From: Candidatus Shapirobacteria bacterium
Lineage (GTDB): Bacteria; Patescibacteriota; Microgenomatia; UBA12405
Assembly (NCBI GenBank): GCA_018062705.1
Contig: JAGORQ010000006.1
Span: forward strand, 1 to 43,150
Direction of reading: 5' to 3'
Length of the DNA stretch: 43,150 nucleotides
How positions within the stretch are numbered: position 1 is the stretch's first letter; the number at the start of each line of letters is the position of its first letter. Shown one piece after another: positions 1-7,255 of the stretch. The position numbers were made by a program, and so were the translations under genes. The notes beneath the pieces were generated by a model. It was not told the DNA's origin. It did not search any database and worked only from the letters and a program-made list of their open reading frames with translations.

Positions 1-215
1 TTGAGCATGGTGCGAACTGGCTCGGTGCTCTTACCTTTGACTTGGGAATGCTTGGCAACCCACAACTCATACCCCGGAGCAACTTCGAGCATATAACCAT
101 AATCTTTGGGGTATTCAAGTTTTTTTTGGACCTTCATTTCGAGAACATCTCGATAGAATGGCATTAACTTGTCGGGGTCCTCGGAAAATAGAAAAAATTT
201 GTATTTACTAAACAT
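1..215 (-). CDS. VOC-family (glyoxalase-fold) protein, 3' end outside window
   Basis: Partial gene of 71 codons running off the left edge; the ATG is at 215-213. The protein starts MFSKYKFFLFSEDPDKLMPF and continues with a Y-R-D-V-L-E-M-K segment, then a YGYMLEVAPGYELWV strand. This is the usual first half of a vicinal-oxygen-chelate module (beta strand, then a helix of the type FYRDVLEMKV). It resembles the complete VOC protein at 917-1300, including the Lys/Glu-rich region after the first helix and a similar ending strand (HSQVKG here, HSEVKG there), so the two may be an old tandem duplication around the PIG-L gene. Substrate cannot be told; many such proteins are metal-dependent lyases, dioxygenases or antibiotic-binding proteins. 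It lies 5 nt after the stop of the PIG-L gene, in a probable operon. Confidence 0.7.
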   Translation of the reverse strand, partial: MFSKYKFFLFSEDPDKLMPFYRDVLEMKVQKKLEYPKDYGYMLEVAPGYELWVAKHSQVKGKSTEPVRTML

Positions 216-220
216 ACTTT

Positions 221-916
221 TTAAATAACTAAATATTCAAAGTCTAATAATCTGTTGGCCTTGAAAAAATTATAGTCACCTGGTTGAGCTTTCTTAAAGT
301 TGAATTGAGTTTTGTGACACCTAAGACAGCGAATTTTGGTCACCTTATCAATTAAACCTAGTTTTACAATAATATTTGGTTTTAAAGGATTTACCTCTCT
401 TATGGCCATATGAGACGCTTTTGGTTTGTGTTTGTACTCGGCAATAGTCGAGTAAGCCAGACGACAGGGTGGGACAATCAAACTGGTGACAACATCAGAC
501 AATGTAATATGGTCAGAATGACCATAGATGCCGTCAGGCTCGAGGGTAATAACCATGTTAGGTGAGAATGAGTTAATTTCTTGACTGAGATATTTTTTGA
601 GTTGGTTGATTTGAGTGTGCAGACCACCATCTTTGAAACTTTTTATATCAAAACTGGTAACACCTAATATTTTGAAAACTTTGACTAATTCCTTTTCTCG
701 GGCTTCAGCTAAACTATCTGTTGGTTTGAGACCGTAGCGTAAAGTACTGGCCTCGCCGCGAGTAACAGTAACTACTTTGACGATTATTTCATTTTTAATT
801 AATTGACGAATGGTACCGGACAAAAAGACCGCTTCATCGTCGGGGTGAGGCATGAAAACTAGGACTTTGTCACCACTTTTTAATTTCAATTTTTCCAATA
901 GTTTAAACTCCGCCAT
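221..916 (-). CDS. PIG-L/LmbE-family zinc deacetylase
   Basis: 231 aa. The diagnostic motif MPHPDDE is at residues 22-28, with zinc ligands His24 and Asp27 and a probable catalytic Asp26. The second His pair sits in YGHSDH (His133, His136). These fit N-acetylglucosaminyl-PI or mycothiol-type de-N-acetylases that remove N-acetyl groups from sugars. No signal peptide is seen, so it is likely cytoplasmic. It begins one base after the stop of the VOC gene at 917-1300 and is followed by another VOC gene, so the three are probably co-transcribed. The natural substrate in this organism is unknown; sugar or envelope glycan deacetylation is the family default. Confidence 0.85.
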   Translation of the reverse strand: MAEFKLLEKLKLKSGDKVLVFMPHPDDEAVFLSGTIRQLIKNEIIVKVVTVTRGEASTLRYGLKPTDSLAEAREKELVKVFKILGVTSFDIKSFKDGGLHTQINQLKKYLSQEINSFSPNMVITLEPDGIYGHSDHITLSDVVTSLIVPPCRLAYSTIAEYKHKPKASHMAIREVNPLKPNIIVKLGLIDKVTKIRCLRCHKTQFNFKKAQPGDYNFFKANRLLDFEYLVI

Positions 917-1300
917 TTATTCTTTTGGTCCAATTAATTGCACCAGGTTGCCGTCCAAATCGGAAAAAGTGGCAAACCATTTGTCGAAAGTTGGGGCTTT
1001 AAAAGGTGACGCTATAAACTTGACTCCCTTGGATAGCAAATCATCATAGGCTTGCTGGACAGAGTCAACATTGATATTGAACATTATTCGACAGGGATCT
1101 TTACTAAGACCTTTGACCTCGGAATGTTGACCGATCCATAACCAGGTACCACCTGCGAAAAATTCAAAGAGTCTGCCGGTATCCTGAGGATGATTAATTT
1201 CTTCAACCACTTTTAGTTCAAGAGTATTTTGATACCAATCGGCCAATTGCTTCCAGTTTTCGGACCAAATAAGGATGGTGGAGATTTTTTGATATTGCAT
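917..1300 (-). CDS. VOC-family protein
   Basis: 127 aa single VOC module (beta-alpha-beta-beta-beta twice). Visible parts are ADWYQNTLELKVVEE (first helix and strand), a WLWIGQHSEV strand, MFNINVDSVQQAYDDLLSKGVKF (second half), and the terminal FSDLDGNLVQLIGP, the common VOC ending whose Asp/Gln sits near the metal site. A -10-like TATAAT (1306-1311) lies 5 nt before the ATG and overlaps the preceding stop codon, so it may have its own leaderless start besides operon transcription. Family membership is secure, function is not. Confidence 0.8.
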   Translation of the reverse strand: MQYQKISTILIWSENWKQLADWYQNTLELKVVEEINHPQDTGRLFEFFAGGTWLWIGQHSEVKGLSKDPCRIMFNINVDSVQQAYDDLLSKGVKFIASPFKAPTFDKWFATFSDLDGNLVQLIGPKE

Positions 1301-1306
1301 AGTTGA

Positions 1307-2194
1307 TTATAAACCAGAACTAAAATAGGTATTTAAGTTGTCTAGTATTTTTTTGGTTAGCCTGTTGCCAGATTCTTTGGTTTTGCCGGCGGTAACTGGT
1401 GTAGCGATAACATTAGGTAAATCTTTGACTTGATCTATGTACTCTTGGTTATCTAATATAAAAAAATTCTGGCCTTTTTTGATCCAGTCAACAAGACTGG
1501 GAAAATCGAAAATAGTACCGATGGCAGTATTTACCAAAACAGCTTTTGGCTTGATGAGCGAAAGCTCGTGAGGACCAATAATTTTTTGATTTCGGGGAAC
1601 GCTAATAGAAATTACATCGGAGTTTGAGAGGAGGGTGTCGAGTTCTTGGTAGACTAAACCTTTACTTTCCCATTCCGGATTTTTGGTCCGCGAAAAATAG
1701 ATTACTTTCATATTAAAACCAAGGGCTAACCTGGCAACTTGCTGACCTACTGCTCCCAATCCAATTATGCCAATAATCTTATTATTTAGCTCTGAAGGAA
1801 CCGTGTCGAGCTGGTATTTACCAAAACCACGATATAAATTGAGTATTTGACAAAATACAAATTCGGCAGTGGCTTCGTCTGCATAATCGGTAACATTTTT
1901 TAAAACGATATTGTGTTTTTTGACTTCTTCAACATCAACTTTGGTCAGACTAGTGCCACAAATTCCAATGTATTTAATATTGGGACAAGCGTCTAAAACT
2001 TTTTTGGTAATTGTAGAATTCCATGATCCTAGAACAGCGTCGGCATTACCAATTCGACCGATTGTCTCCTCCTCTGTTTGACTATCGTCTTGATAAAAAA
2101 CTATTTTCTCTTCTGAAAAACTTTGAATTTCATCCTCAATATTCTTGGGAAGGTTGAGAGAGTTTATGGTTGATATTTTTTGAAATTTGTTCAT
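1307..2194 (-). CDS. D-2-hydroxyacid dehydrogenase homologue lacking catalytic Arg and His
   Basis: 295 aa, close to the length of this NAD-dependent family. The Rossmann fingerprint GLGAVG is at residues 145-150, followed by the conserved strand and acidic/Arg turn (VIYFSRT). The dimer/substrate domain flanks it (residues 1-110 and 265-295). In active members the segment here read VNTAIGT carries Arg (VNTARG), and the segment here read TPVTAG carries His (PHxAG). In this protein those positions are Ile225 and Val267, so two members of the catalytic triad are gone while the nucleotide fold is kept. It may be an NAD(H)-binding regulator or an enzyme with altered chemistry. It lies 6 nt upstream of the VOC gene at 917-1300. 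Confidence 0.8.
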   Translation of the reverse strand: MNKFQKISTINSLNLPKNIEDEIQSFSEEKIVFYQDDSQTEEETIGRIGNADAVLGSWNSTITKKVLDACPNIKYIGICGTSLTKVDVEEVKKHNIVLKNVTDYADEATAEFVFCQILNLYRGFGKYQLDTVPSELNNKIIGIIGLGAVGQQVARLALGFNMKVIYFSRTKNPEWESKGLVYQELDTLLSNSDVISISVPRNQKIIGPHELSLIKPKAVLVNTAIGTIFDFPSLVDWIKKGQNFFILDNQEYIDQVKDLPNVIATPVTAGKTKESGNRLTKKILDNLNTYFSSGL

Positions 2195-2356
2195 GAGACT
2201 AATCCCCCAACCTCAATAAATTATTATTTAATAACTAATGGAATTTGACCAAGACTAACCTGATAAAGTACTATGTTTTTAAGCTTTTCGACCATGATTT
2301 ATAATAACAATCTCAAAAAAAAAATTAATTTTTTATTAGTAGTTTTATAAATCACT
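2195..2356. other. Intergenic region, AT-rich
   Basis: 162 bp between two minus-strand genes. It holds long A and T runs (about 2310-2350) and no convincing ORF, tRNA or strong hairpin. The T-rich part, read on the minus strand, may help end transcription after the hydrolase gene, but I see no stable stem. Confidence 0.4.
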
Positions 2357-2881
2357 CTAGGTATGGGGTAAAACTTCTGGTAAATCAGTTTTATTACCCT
2401 TACTTATAGATAGATGACCCCCGTTTGGTACTAATACAAATTTTCCGCCTAGCTTTTTACACATATCTTCGGCAACTTGAACCGGCGTGTATGGATCGTT
2501 GTCGGAATGAATCACGACAAATTCTTTGACATTTTCTTTGATTTTATCGTGATCAATTTTATTAGGCCAAAAAAGACGGTGTTCTGGCGCCAAGCCATCA
2601 TCAAAGTCCCATCCTGAAACTAAAATTAATTTATTAAATTTTTGCCTTTCGGCTAGACGTAGGCCGAGAAGTGCGCCTAGAGAATGACCAACGACCAAGG
2701 TGTTTTCATCAACTTTTAGCAACTGGAGCATTTGTTCCATGTCTGGAAGGTTAGTGCGCACAGTAGGCAGATCAGGAATAGATACTTTATACCCTTTCTT
2801 TTCTAATTCAATTCTTAACCATGGAAGCCAATCACTTTCTGGGGTGCCGTACCAGGAAATTAATATTAAAGCGTTTTTCAT
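2357..2881 (-). CDS. RBBP9/YdeN-type serine hydrolase
   Basis: 174 aa, the typical size of this compact alpha/beta hydrolase group. The nucleophile elbow GHSLG is at 65-69 (Ser67), the acid lies in HSDNDPYTP (Asp127 or Asp129), and the base in GGHLS (His156), so the triad is complete. The N-terminal ALILISWYGTPESDWLPWL with Trp residues is characteristic of RBBP9-like proteins. Substrate unknown; cytoplasmic. TATAAT (2887-2892) sits 5 nt before the ATG, an example of the leaderless-type arrangement found across the window. Confidence 0.85.
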   Translation of the reverse strand: MKNALILISWYGTPESDWLPWLRIELEKKGYKVSIPDLPTVRTNLPDMEQMLQLLKVDENTLVVGHSLGALLGLRLAERQKFNKLILVSGWDFDDGLAPEHRLFWPNKIDHDKIKENVKEFVVIHSDNDPYTPVQVAEDMCKKLGGKFVLVPNGGHLSISKGNKTDLPEVLPHT

Positions 2882-2908
2882 GACTTATTATAACGCTTGG
2901 AGGAAAAA

Positions 2909-3322
2909 TTACTTTAAAGTTTTAAATTCAAAATAGTTTTCGGAAACAAGTTTTTTCCACTTGGCGGTTTCATTTGGCGGGCCAATGTCATTTTTGGAAT
3001 ACACCAATAAAATTTTGACAACTTTATTTTCGTTATCAACTGCTGCCACAACTCGATTGCCGGAACTTTTGGCAGACACGTTGCTGCCGGCAATTTTGAA
3101 ATCTAATTTAACTAAAATATACCCATTACAAGGACAAATTATGTCGAGCTTCGAGTCGGTGGAAATATTGCGTGGGGCAACGTTGGCGTAACGGGAGAGA
3201 ATTTCCTTGATGGCAATTAAAGTAATATCCCACTGTTTACCTTTGTACTTTTTAGCAAAACTGCTAACAAAATGCCGATCGGCAAATTTTTCAATATAAA
3301 CGGAATGACCGTTAGTAGACAT
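2909..3322 (-). CDS. Probable toxin of a Panacea-type toxin-antitoxin pair (RelE-like?)
   Basis: 137 aa, overlapping the end of the HTH-Panacea gene by 11 nt, the usual order antitoxin then toxin. The second half (KLDFKIAG..., then SGNRVVAAVDNENKVVKILLVYSKND) resembles the RelE/HigB-type mRNA-interferase core in which a basic strand is followed by V-V-K-I-L-L-V-Y-S-K, but I cannot prove the fold by eye. No signal peptide or membrane segment. The toxin role is inferred mainly from partnership with a Panacea domain, a domain known to pair with many unrelated toxins. Confidence 0.6.
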   Translation of the reverse strand: MSTNGHSVYIEKFADRHFVSSFAKKYKGKQWDITLIAIKEILSRYANVAPRNISTDSKLDIICPCNGYILVKLDFKIAGSNVSAKSSGNRVVAAVDNENKVVKILLVYSKNDIGPPNETAKWKKLVSENYFEFKTLK

Positions 3323-3995
3323 ACTCCGATTCTTGTTGAGTAATTAATTCGTAGGGAATAACTTCTCCTGGGGTGCAAATTTTGTAGGGTAGTTGCTCGT
3401 GGGTAAATTTGACAATCTCTTCGGTTCGCCTGCCTTGCCATTTTTGGGAAACGTTATTGATTAGTTTAATCTCATCTGGGTTGAGGATTTTGGTTTTAGA
3501 CATTTCCCCAGCTCGGGACAAACTGATCATTTGGCTTTTGTCATTTTTGAGTTCCAAATTTAGGGTGCCATCGTTGATTAATTCTTCAACCTTAGCAAAA
3601 AAAATGTCGGGGACAGGGCCAAGCGGTAACCGGCGATATTTGGCGCCAGTCATGGGCTCTAAGTGCTGGTAATACCAGGCAAAGTCGTTGAGATAAATTA
3701 ATTTGGCTAATTTTGTTTTGGTAATTTTGCCATCAGAGTCGGCACCGTGGCGAATAGTTTCGAGCAACACTTCTTTGTATTTGGCTTCGTCAAAAATACC
3801 TTCAGTCAAAATATCTTTTGGCTCGCAACCAATTTTGTTGGCTAGTTTATTGATTTGCTCGAGCGTGGGGCTAGTCTCCCCTTTTTCCATGGCATTATAG
3901 GTGGGCCGGGAAACGCCCAAAATATTGGCCATTTCTTCTTGGGTCCAGCTATTTTTAGATCTGATATTACCGAGGAAGTTTGTTGCTTGAGTCAT
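3312..3995 (-). CDS. HTH-XRE plus Panacea (DUF4065/SocA-like) antitoxin
   Basis: 227 aa. Residues 8-65 form an XRE-type helix-turn-helix (SWTQEEMANILGVSRPTYNAMEKGETSPTLEQ region). Residues about 75-185 carry the Panacea/DUF4065 signature: KLAKLIYLNDFAWYYQ, then TGAKYRRLPLGPVP, then a helical pair. In this family the Panacea domain neutralises a co-encoded toxin and the HTH binds its own promoter. The next gene overlaps by 11 nt and is the probable toxin. The promoter is clear (see 4004-4043) and leaves only 8 nt between the -10 and the ATG, so the mRNA is probably leaderless. Confidence 0.85.
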   Translation of the reverse strand: MTQATNFLGNIRSKNSWTQEEMANILGVSRPTYNAMEKGETSPTLEQINKLANKIGCEPKDILTEGIFDEAKYKEVLLETIRHGADSDGKITKTKLAKLIYLNDFAWYYQHLEPMTGAKYRRLPLGPVPDIFFAKVEELINDGTLNLELKNDKSQMISLSRAGEMSKTKILNPDEIKLINNVSQKWQGRRTEEIVKFTHEQLPYKICTPGEVIPYELITQQESEYVY

Positions 3996-4003
3996 GATAA
4001 ATA

Positions 4004-4043
4004 AGTTTACACTGACAAAATATGTGTGTCAAGTATTTTGACA
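4004..4043 (-). promoter_or_regulatory. Promoter and palindromic operator of the toxin-antitoxin operon
   Basis: Read on the minus strand: -35 TTGACA (4032-4027), 17-nt spacer, -10 TAAACT (4009-4004), then 8 nt to the ATG at 3995. The -35 is one arm of a palindrome TGTCAA-N5-TTGACA (4027-4043). A further TGACA half-site at 4013-4017 faces it across the spacer. Overlap of promoter and inverted repeats is what autorepression by the HTH antitoxin would need. Confidence 0.7.
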
Positions 4044-4061
4044 TGATAATGTAAAACTATT

Positions 4062-4655
4062 TTAACAATCGGGTTCTTTGGTGATAACACTCGTTTTGGG
4101 CTGAAATAATTGCCCGGTGTCGATATTTAGACCTTGGATGTTGACGACGGAATACAAACCAATACTTTTTGCCTGCTCATCAACCGATTGGTCTGATGTT
4201 TTGATTAGAGCTTCTATTTGTTCATCAGTTGAGGTGATTTTGATTGGTAGCCAATTGGTTAATCGCCATTTTTGGGTTTTATTATTAAAAGACTGAGGGG
4301 TAATAGCCACCCAAAAAAATTGGTGGGGATCATTGAATAATTTTAAAAATGCCATCATCCGAATATCTTTGTTTAGATTTTTGGTTTCAGATACATCCCA
4401 ATATTCTTTTTTGAGAGGAAAGCTGTGATGGTATTCGAGGGTGGCCACCAGTCCAGCATAAACAGTAGTGTCTTCATTTCTTTTCTCCAGTTGGCGTTTG
4501 AGTTTTTTGGTGGTTTTGTTAATTTTTTGATAATCGCTAAAGGTTTCAAAAAGTGGGTAGGCCAGGGTGTTTTTGCCACTTTTGATAAACAAAAGTACAA
4601 TAAACATGTTTTGAGGAAAGGTGGGGGTGAGGGAGCAGAATTTTTTAGTTTTCAT
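4062..4655 (-). CDS. Hypothetical protein with hydrophobic N-terminus
   Basis: 197 aa, not recognised. Residues 15-25 (QNMFIVLLFIKSG) are hydrophobic but short for a membrane anchor; the next segment holds a basic coiled-coil-like stretch (KINKTTKKLKRQLEKRNED). The C-terminal half is a mixed alpha/beta sequence with several Trp and aromatic residues (HQFFWVAITP). It is transcribed away from the LexA-methyltransferase gene, sharing the control region at 4656-4755. Nothing suggests a specific function. Confidence 0.6.
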   Translation of the reverse strand: MKTKKFCSLTPTFPQNMFIVLLFIKSGKNTLAYPLFETFSDYQKINKTTKKLKRQLEKRNEDTTVYAGLVATLEYHHSFPLKKEYWDVSETKNLNKDIRMMAFLKLFNDPHQFFWVAITPQSFNNKTQKWRLTNWLPIKITSTDEQIEALIKTSDQSVDEQAKSIGLYSVVNIQGLNIDTGQLFQPKTSVITKEPDC

Positions 4656-4669
4656 TTGATGTCTATAAG

Positions 4670-4739
4670 TTTACTCTGTTAGAGTTGACAGTAAATATTT
4701 TATAATCTATATTTAATTATAATCGAAAATAAATCGAAA
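4670..4739 (+). promoter_or_regulatory. Promoter and candidate operators of the LexA-methyltransferase gene
   Basis: On the plus strand TTGACA (4685-4690) is followed by 17 nt and TATATT (4708-4713); another AT-rich -10-like stretch follows. The -35 lies inside an inverted repeat TTTACT-N14-AGTAAA (4670-4695). Downstream, AATCGAAA occurs twice with an 11-bp period (4721-4728 and 4732-4739), a one-helical-turn spacing suited to a dimeric repressor. No classic E. coli (CTGT-N8-ACAG) or Gram-positive LexA box is seen, so the fused repressor would have its own site. The divergent gene starts at 4655. Confidence 0.45.
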
Positions 4740-4755
4740 GTAATTTAACCGATAA

Positions 4756-6327
4756 ATGCTTAGAAAAAGACAAAAACAAGTATTGAGTTTTATCCTTAAG
4801 TTCCAAACTAAATTTGGTTACTCGCCATCGCTTGAAGAAATAGCTAGACATTTGCAGCTAAAATCGGTATCGACAATACATCATCATATTAAATCACTTG
4901 AATCTCTGGGTTTAATTAATAAAGAAGTGAATCAACCAAGAGGAATTAATGTGACTGAAGTTGATCAAGTGTTTAAAATTCCGTTAGTTGGACTAATAGC
5001 GGCCGGTCAACCAATTGAGGCAATAGAGGAACAACAAACAATGATCTCTGTGGTGAATAGCCATATTACTGACCCAAAAGATTTTTATGCATTAAGAGTG
5101 ATTGGAGAAAGTATGATTGATGAAGGTATTTTTGACGGGGATATTGTGGTAATTAAAAAACAATCGGTGGCTGAAAACGGTCAGACAGTGGTGGCGATTA
5201 TTGATAATAATCAGGCAACTCTTAAAAAGATTTACCGAGAAAAATCCCGATTTAGATTGGAACCAAGAAATCAAGCAATGTTGCCATTTTATCGCGAAGA
5301 CGTGGAGATTAGAGGAGTGGTCTATCAAATAATTAGCAATATCAATACTAGTTCCTTTGTCGACACACACAAACATTTAGCTCATGGTTTCAGAACTATT
5401 GATTTATTTGCCGGGATAGGTGGTATCAGACTTGGTTTTGAAGATGCTGGTTTTACAACAGTATTTTCCAATGATTTTGAACCAAAATGTAAAGAGACGT
5501 ATGATTTAAATTTTAAAGATTCAAAATTAGTAGTTGAGGACATTCGAAAAATTGGAATTGACGACTTACCTCCATTCGATTTTTTGTTGGGGGGCTTCCC
5601 CTGTCAGGCTTTTTCAATCGCCGGCTACCGAAAAGGTTTTAACGATGAAAAGGGCAGAGGAAATTTATTTTTTGATATTGCCAGAATTATTGAAGCCAGA
5701 AAGCCTGAGGGTTTTTTGCTTGAAAATGTGAAGAACTTAAAAGGTCATGATGGAGGAAAGACTTTTAAAATAATTGAAGAAACTTTAGTTAACTTGGGAT
5801 ATCATCTAAAAGTCAAAGTGCTCAACAGTATGGAGTATGGAAACATTCCCCAAAACCGAGAAAGAATCTATATAGTCGGTTTTAGAAATAAAAAATATGC
5901 TGAAAATTTTAGATTTCCAGAACCGGTTAAACTTACCAAAAGTGTGGTTGATTTATTAGAAAAAGATGTACCGGAAAAATACTTTTATAACGGAAAACCG
6001 CTGTATGACAGAATTAAAGATTCAGTGACTGAAGAAGGCAAGGTGTATCAATGGAGAAGGAAATATGTAAGAGAAAATAAAAAAGGTGTTTGTCCGACTT
6101 TGACGGCAAATATGGGTATGGGTGGTCACAATGTTCCAATAATCAGAGTTAAAAAAGGAATCAGAAAACTAACACCATTAGAGTGTGCAAGAATACAAGG
6201 TTTTCCATTGGACTATAAATTGCCAAATATTTCAGACGCAGCGCTTTATAAACAAGTGGGAAATTCGGTTAGTGTACCGGTGATTGCTCGGGTAGCTAAA
6301 GAAATATACAGAGTAATGAACAGTTAA
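4756..6327 (+). CDS. LexA-like autocleaving repressor fused to DNA cytosine-5 methyltransferase
   Basis: 523 aa. Residues 1-65 are a LexA winged helix (RQKQVLSFILKF...GYSPSLEEIARHLQL). Residues 74-195 are the S24 LexA peptidase: cleavage site Ala83-Gly84 in LIAAGQP, nucleophile Ser119 in GESMIDEG, general base Lys157 in ATLKK. After a short linker, residues 213-523 form a full C5 methyltransferase: motif I DLFAGIGGIRLGF (216-228), motif IV GGFPCQAFS with Cys283, motif VI ENV (323-325), motif VIII QNRER (366-370), motif IX LTPLECARIQGFP, motif X QVGNSVSVPV. Both halves look intact, and one frame runs without break. The enzyme would methylate cytosine C5 in its site using SAM. It meets the probable endonuclease gene tail-to-tail with a 4-nt overlap. 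Known restriction systems use separate control proteins; here the repressor appears built into the methyltransferase. Cleavage at 83/84 would separate the DNA-binding domain from the peptidase-methyltransferase part. Confidence 0.92.
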   Translation: MLRKRQKQVLSFILKFQTKFGYSPSLEEIARHLQLKSVSTIHHHIKSLESLGLINKEVNQPRGINVTEVDQVFKIPLVGLIAAGQPIEAIEEQQTMISVVNSHITDPKDFYALRVIGESMIDEGIFDGDIVVIKKQSVAENGQTVVAIIDNNQATLKKIYREKSRFRLEPRNQAMLPFYREDVEIRGVVYQIISNINTSSFVDTHKHLAHGFRTIDLFAGIGGIRLGFEDAGFTTVFSNDFEPKCKETYDLNFKDSKLVVEDIRKIGIDDLPPFDFLLGGFPCQAFSIAGYRKGFNDEKGRGNLFFDIARIIEARKPEGFLLENVKNLKGHDGGKTFKIIEETLVNLGYHLKVKVLNSMEYGNIPQNRERIYIVGFRNKKYAENFRFPEPVKLTKSVVDLLEKDVPEKYFYNGKPLYDRIKDSVTEEGKVYQWRRKYVRENKKGVCPTLTANMGMGGHNVPIIRVKKGIRKLTPLECARIQGFPLDYKLPNISDAALYKQVGNSVSVPVIARVAKEIYRVMNS

Positions 6328-7163
6328 GTTTCAAATTTTACGATTGTATTTTGAATTCTGGTTACAAGATTTTTTATAAAATTGGTGTCAATGGTATTAT
6401 CCCGTAGATTAATATGTTCGGCATGAAAGTCGGTGGTGATTTTTATCGTATTACCTGACTCGATCCACTCTCTTGGTTTAAGCCTTAATTCTAGTCGCTT
6501 TTTTGCTTTGTATATTTTGGTGTTACCAAATTTGTTTGGAATGAAATTTTTTAAAAAGATCGAGGATTTAGCTTTTTTTAATAAACTAACGCCATCTATT
6601 GCTGTGTCGTCTACTCTTGCTCCCGTTAAATAAAAGGTGGCTCCGTTATTTGAGTCATTTGGTCTTAAAATGAAAAAGTAATAAATATCGTCTATCTCAT
6701 AATCATTCTTAACTTTTGCCAATTTATTTGAATAAAGTGTTAACCAACCTTTAATAATTTCCTTAAATTTCCCCTTGGAAAATAAAGTGTCGAGAGACAG
6801 TCCAGTATCTTTAAATTGTTGTCCCAAGGACGCTTCGCCACTGTCTCCTTTTGTGGGTAAACCACTTGGGTCAACTTGCATGTTCAGCATTTTGAGGTCC
6901 GCCCCCCATTTACCACTTGCACTATATATATCTATTGGATAAGACCCTGACCCAACTGGTTCCACGTTGAGAGCTTGGGTAAACCACTGTTCAATATGTT
7001 CTTTAGGAACTTGGATTGGCAGGTTTTTTTGACCAACTAACGGCTCTGGCTGAGATATAAGTGATTTGATTATGAAGTATTTAATTATTTCTTTTGCTTT
7101 ATCGTCTAAAAATGATTCAACATCTTTTTTGTTAAGTGGATTAATTACGTATTTTGAGGTCAT
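6324..7163 (-). CDS. Probable type II restriction endonuclease (partner of the LexA-methyltransferase)
   Basis: 279 aa, convergent with the methyltransferase and overlapping it by 4 nt. No family is recognised with certainty. A PD-(D/E)xK-like arrangement is visible: Asp78 in SYPIDIYS, then Asp89-Leu-Lys91 in WGADLKM, within a segment rich in Gly and Trp as in many restriction enzymes. C-terminal half is helical and basic. The location beside an orphan-looking C5 methyltransferase is the main reason for the call. TATAAT (7169-7174) lies 5 nt before the ATG. It could instead be an uncharacterised DNA-processing protein. Confidence 0.6.
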   Translation of the reverse strand: MTSKYVINPLNKKDVESFLDDKAKEIIKYFIIKSLISQPEPLVGQKNLPIQVPKEHIEQWFTQALNVEPVGSGSYPIDIYSASGKWGADLKMLNMQVDPSGLPTKGDSGEASLGQQFKDTGLSLDTLFSKGKFKEIIKGWLTLYSNKLAKVKNDYEIDDIYYFFILRPNDSNNGATFYLTGARVDDTAIDGVSLLKKAKSSIFLKNFIPNKFGNTKIYKAKKRLELRLKPREWIESGNTIKITTDFHAEHINLRDNTIDTNFIKNLVTRIQNTIVKFET

Positions 7164-7255
7164 GAGCGATTATACCGCTGAAGAGCGAATAACGTTTAAT
7201 ATCAAAACTTATAATGATGGGAAAAGAGAAAAGATTGGATTATAATGGGGCACAT

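Noticed and set aside
852-1049. 65-aa plus-strand ORF across the PIG-L/VOC junction
   Set aside because: Antisense shadow of two well-supported minus-strand genes.
5092-5376. 94-aa ORF opposite the LexA-methyltransferase
   Set aside because: Shadow of the coding strand, inside well-conserved LexA motifs.
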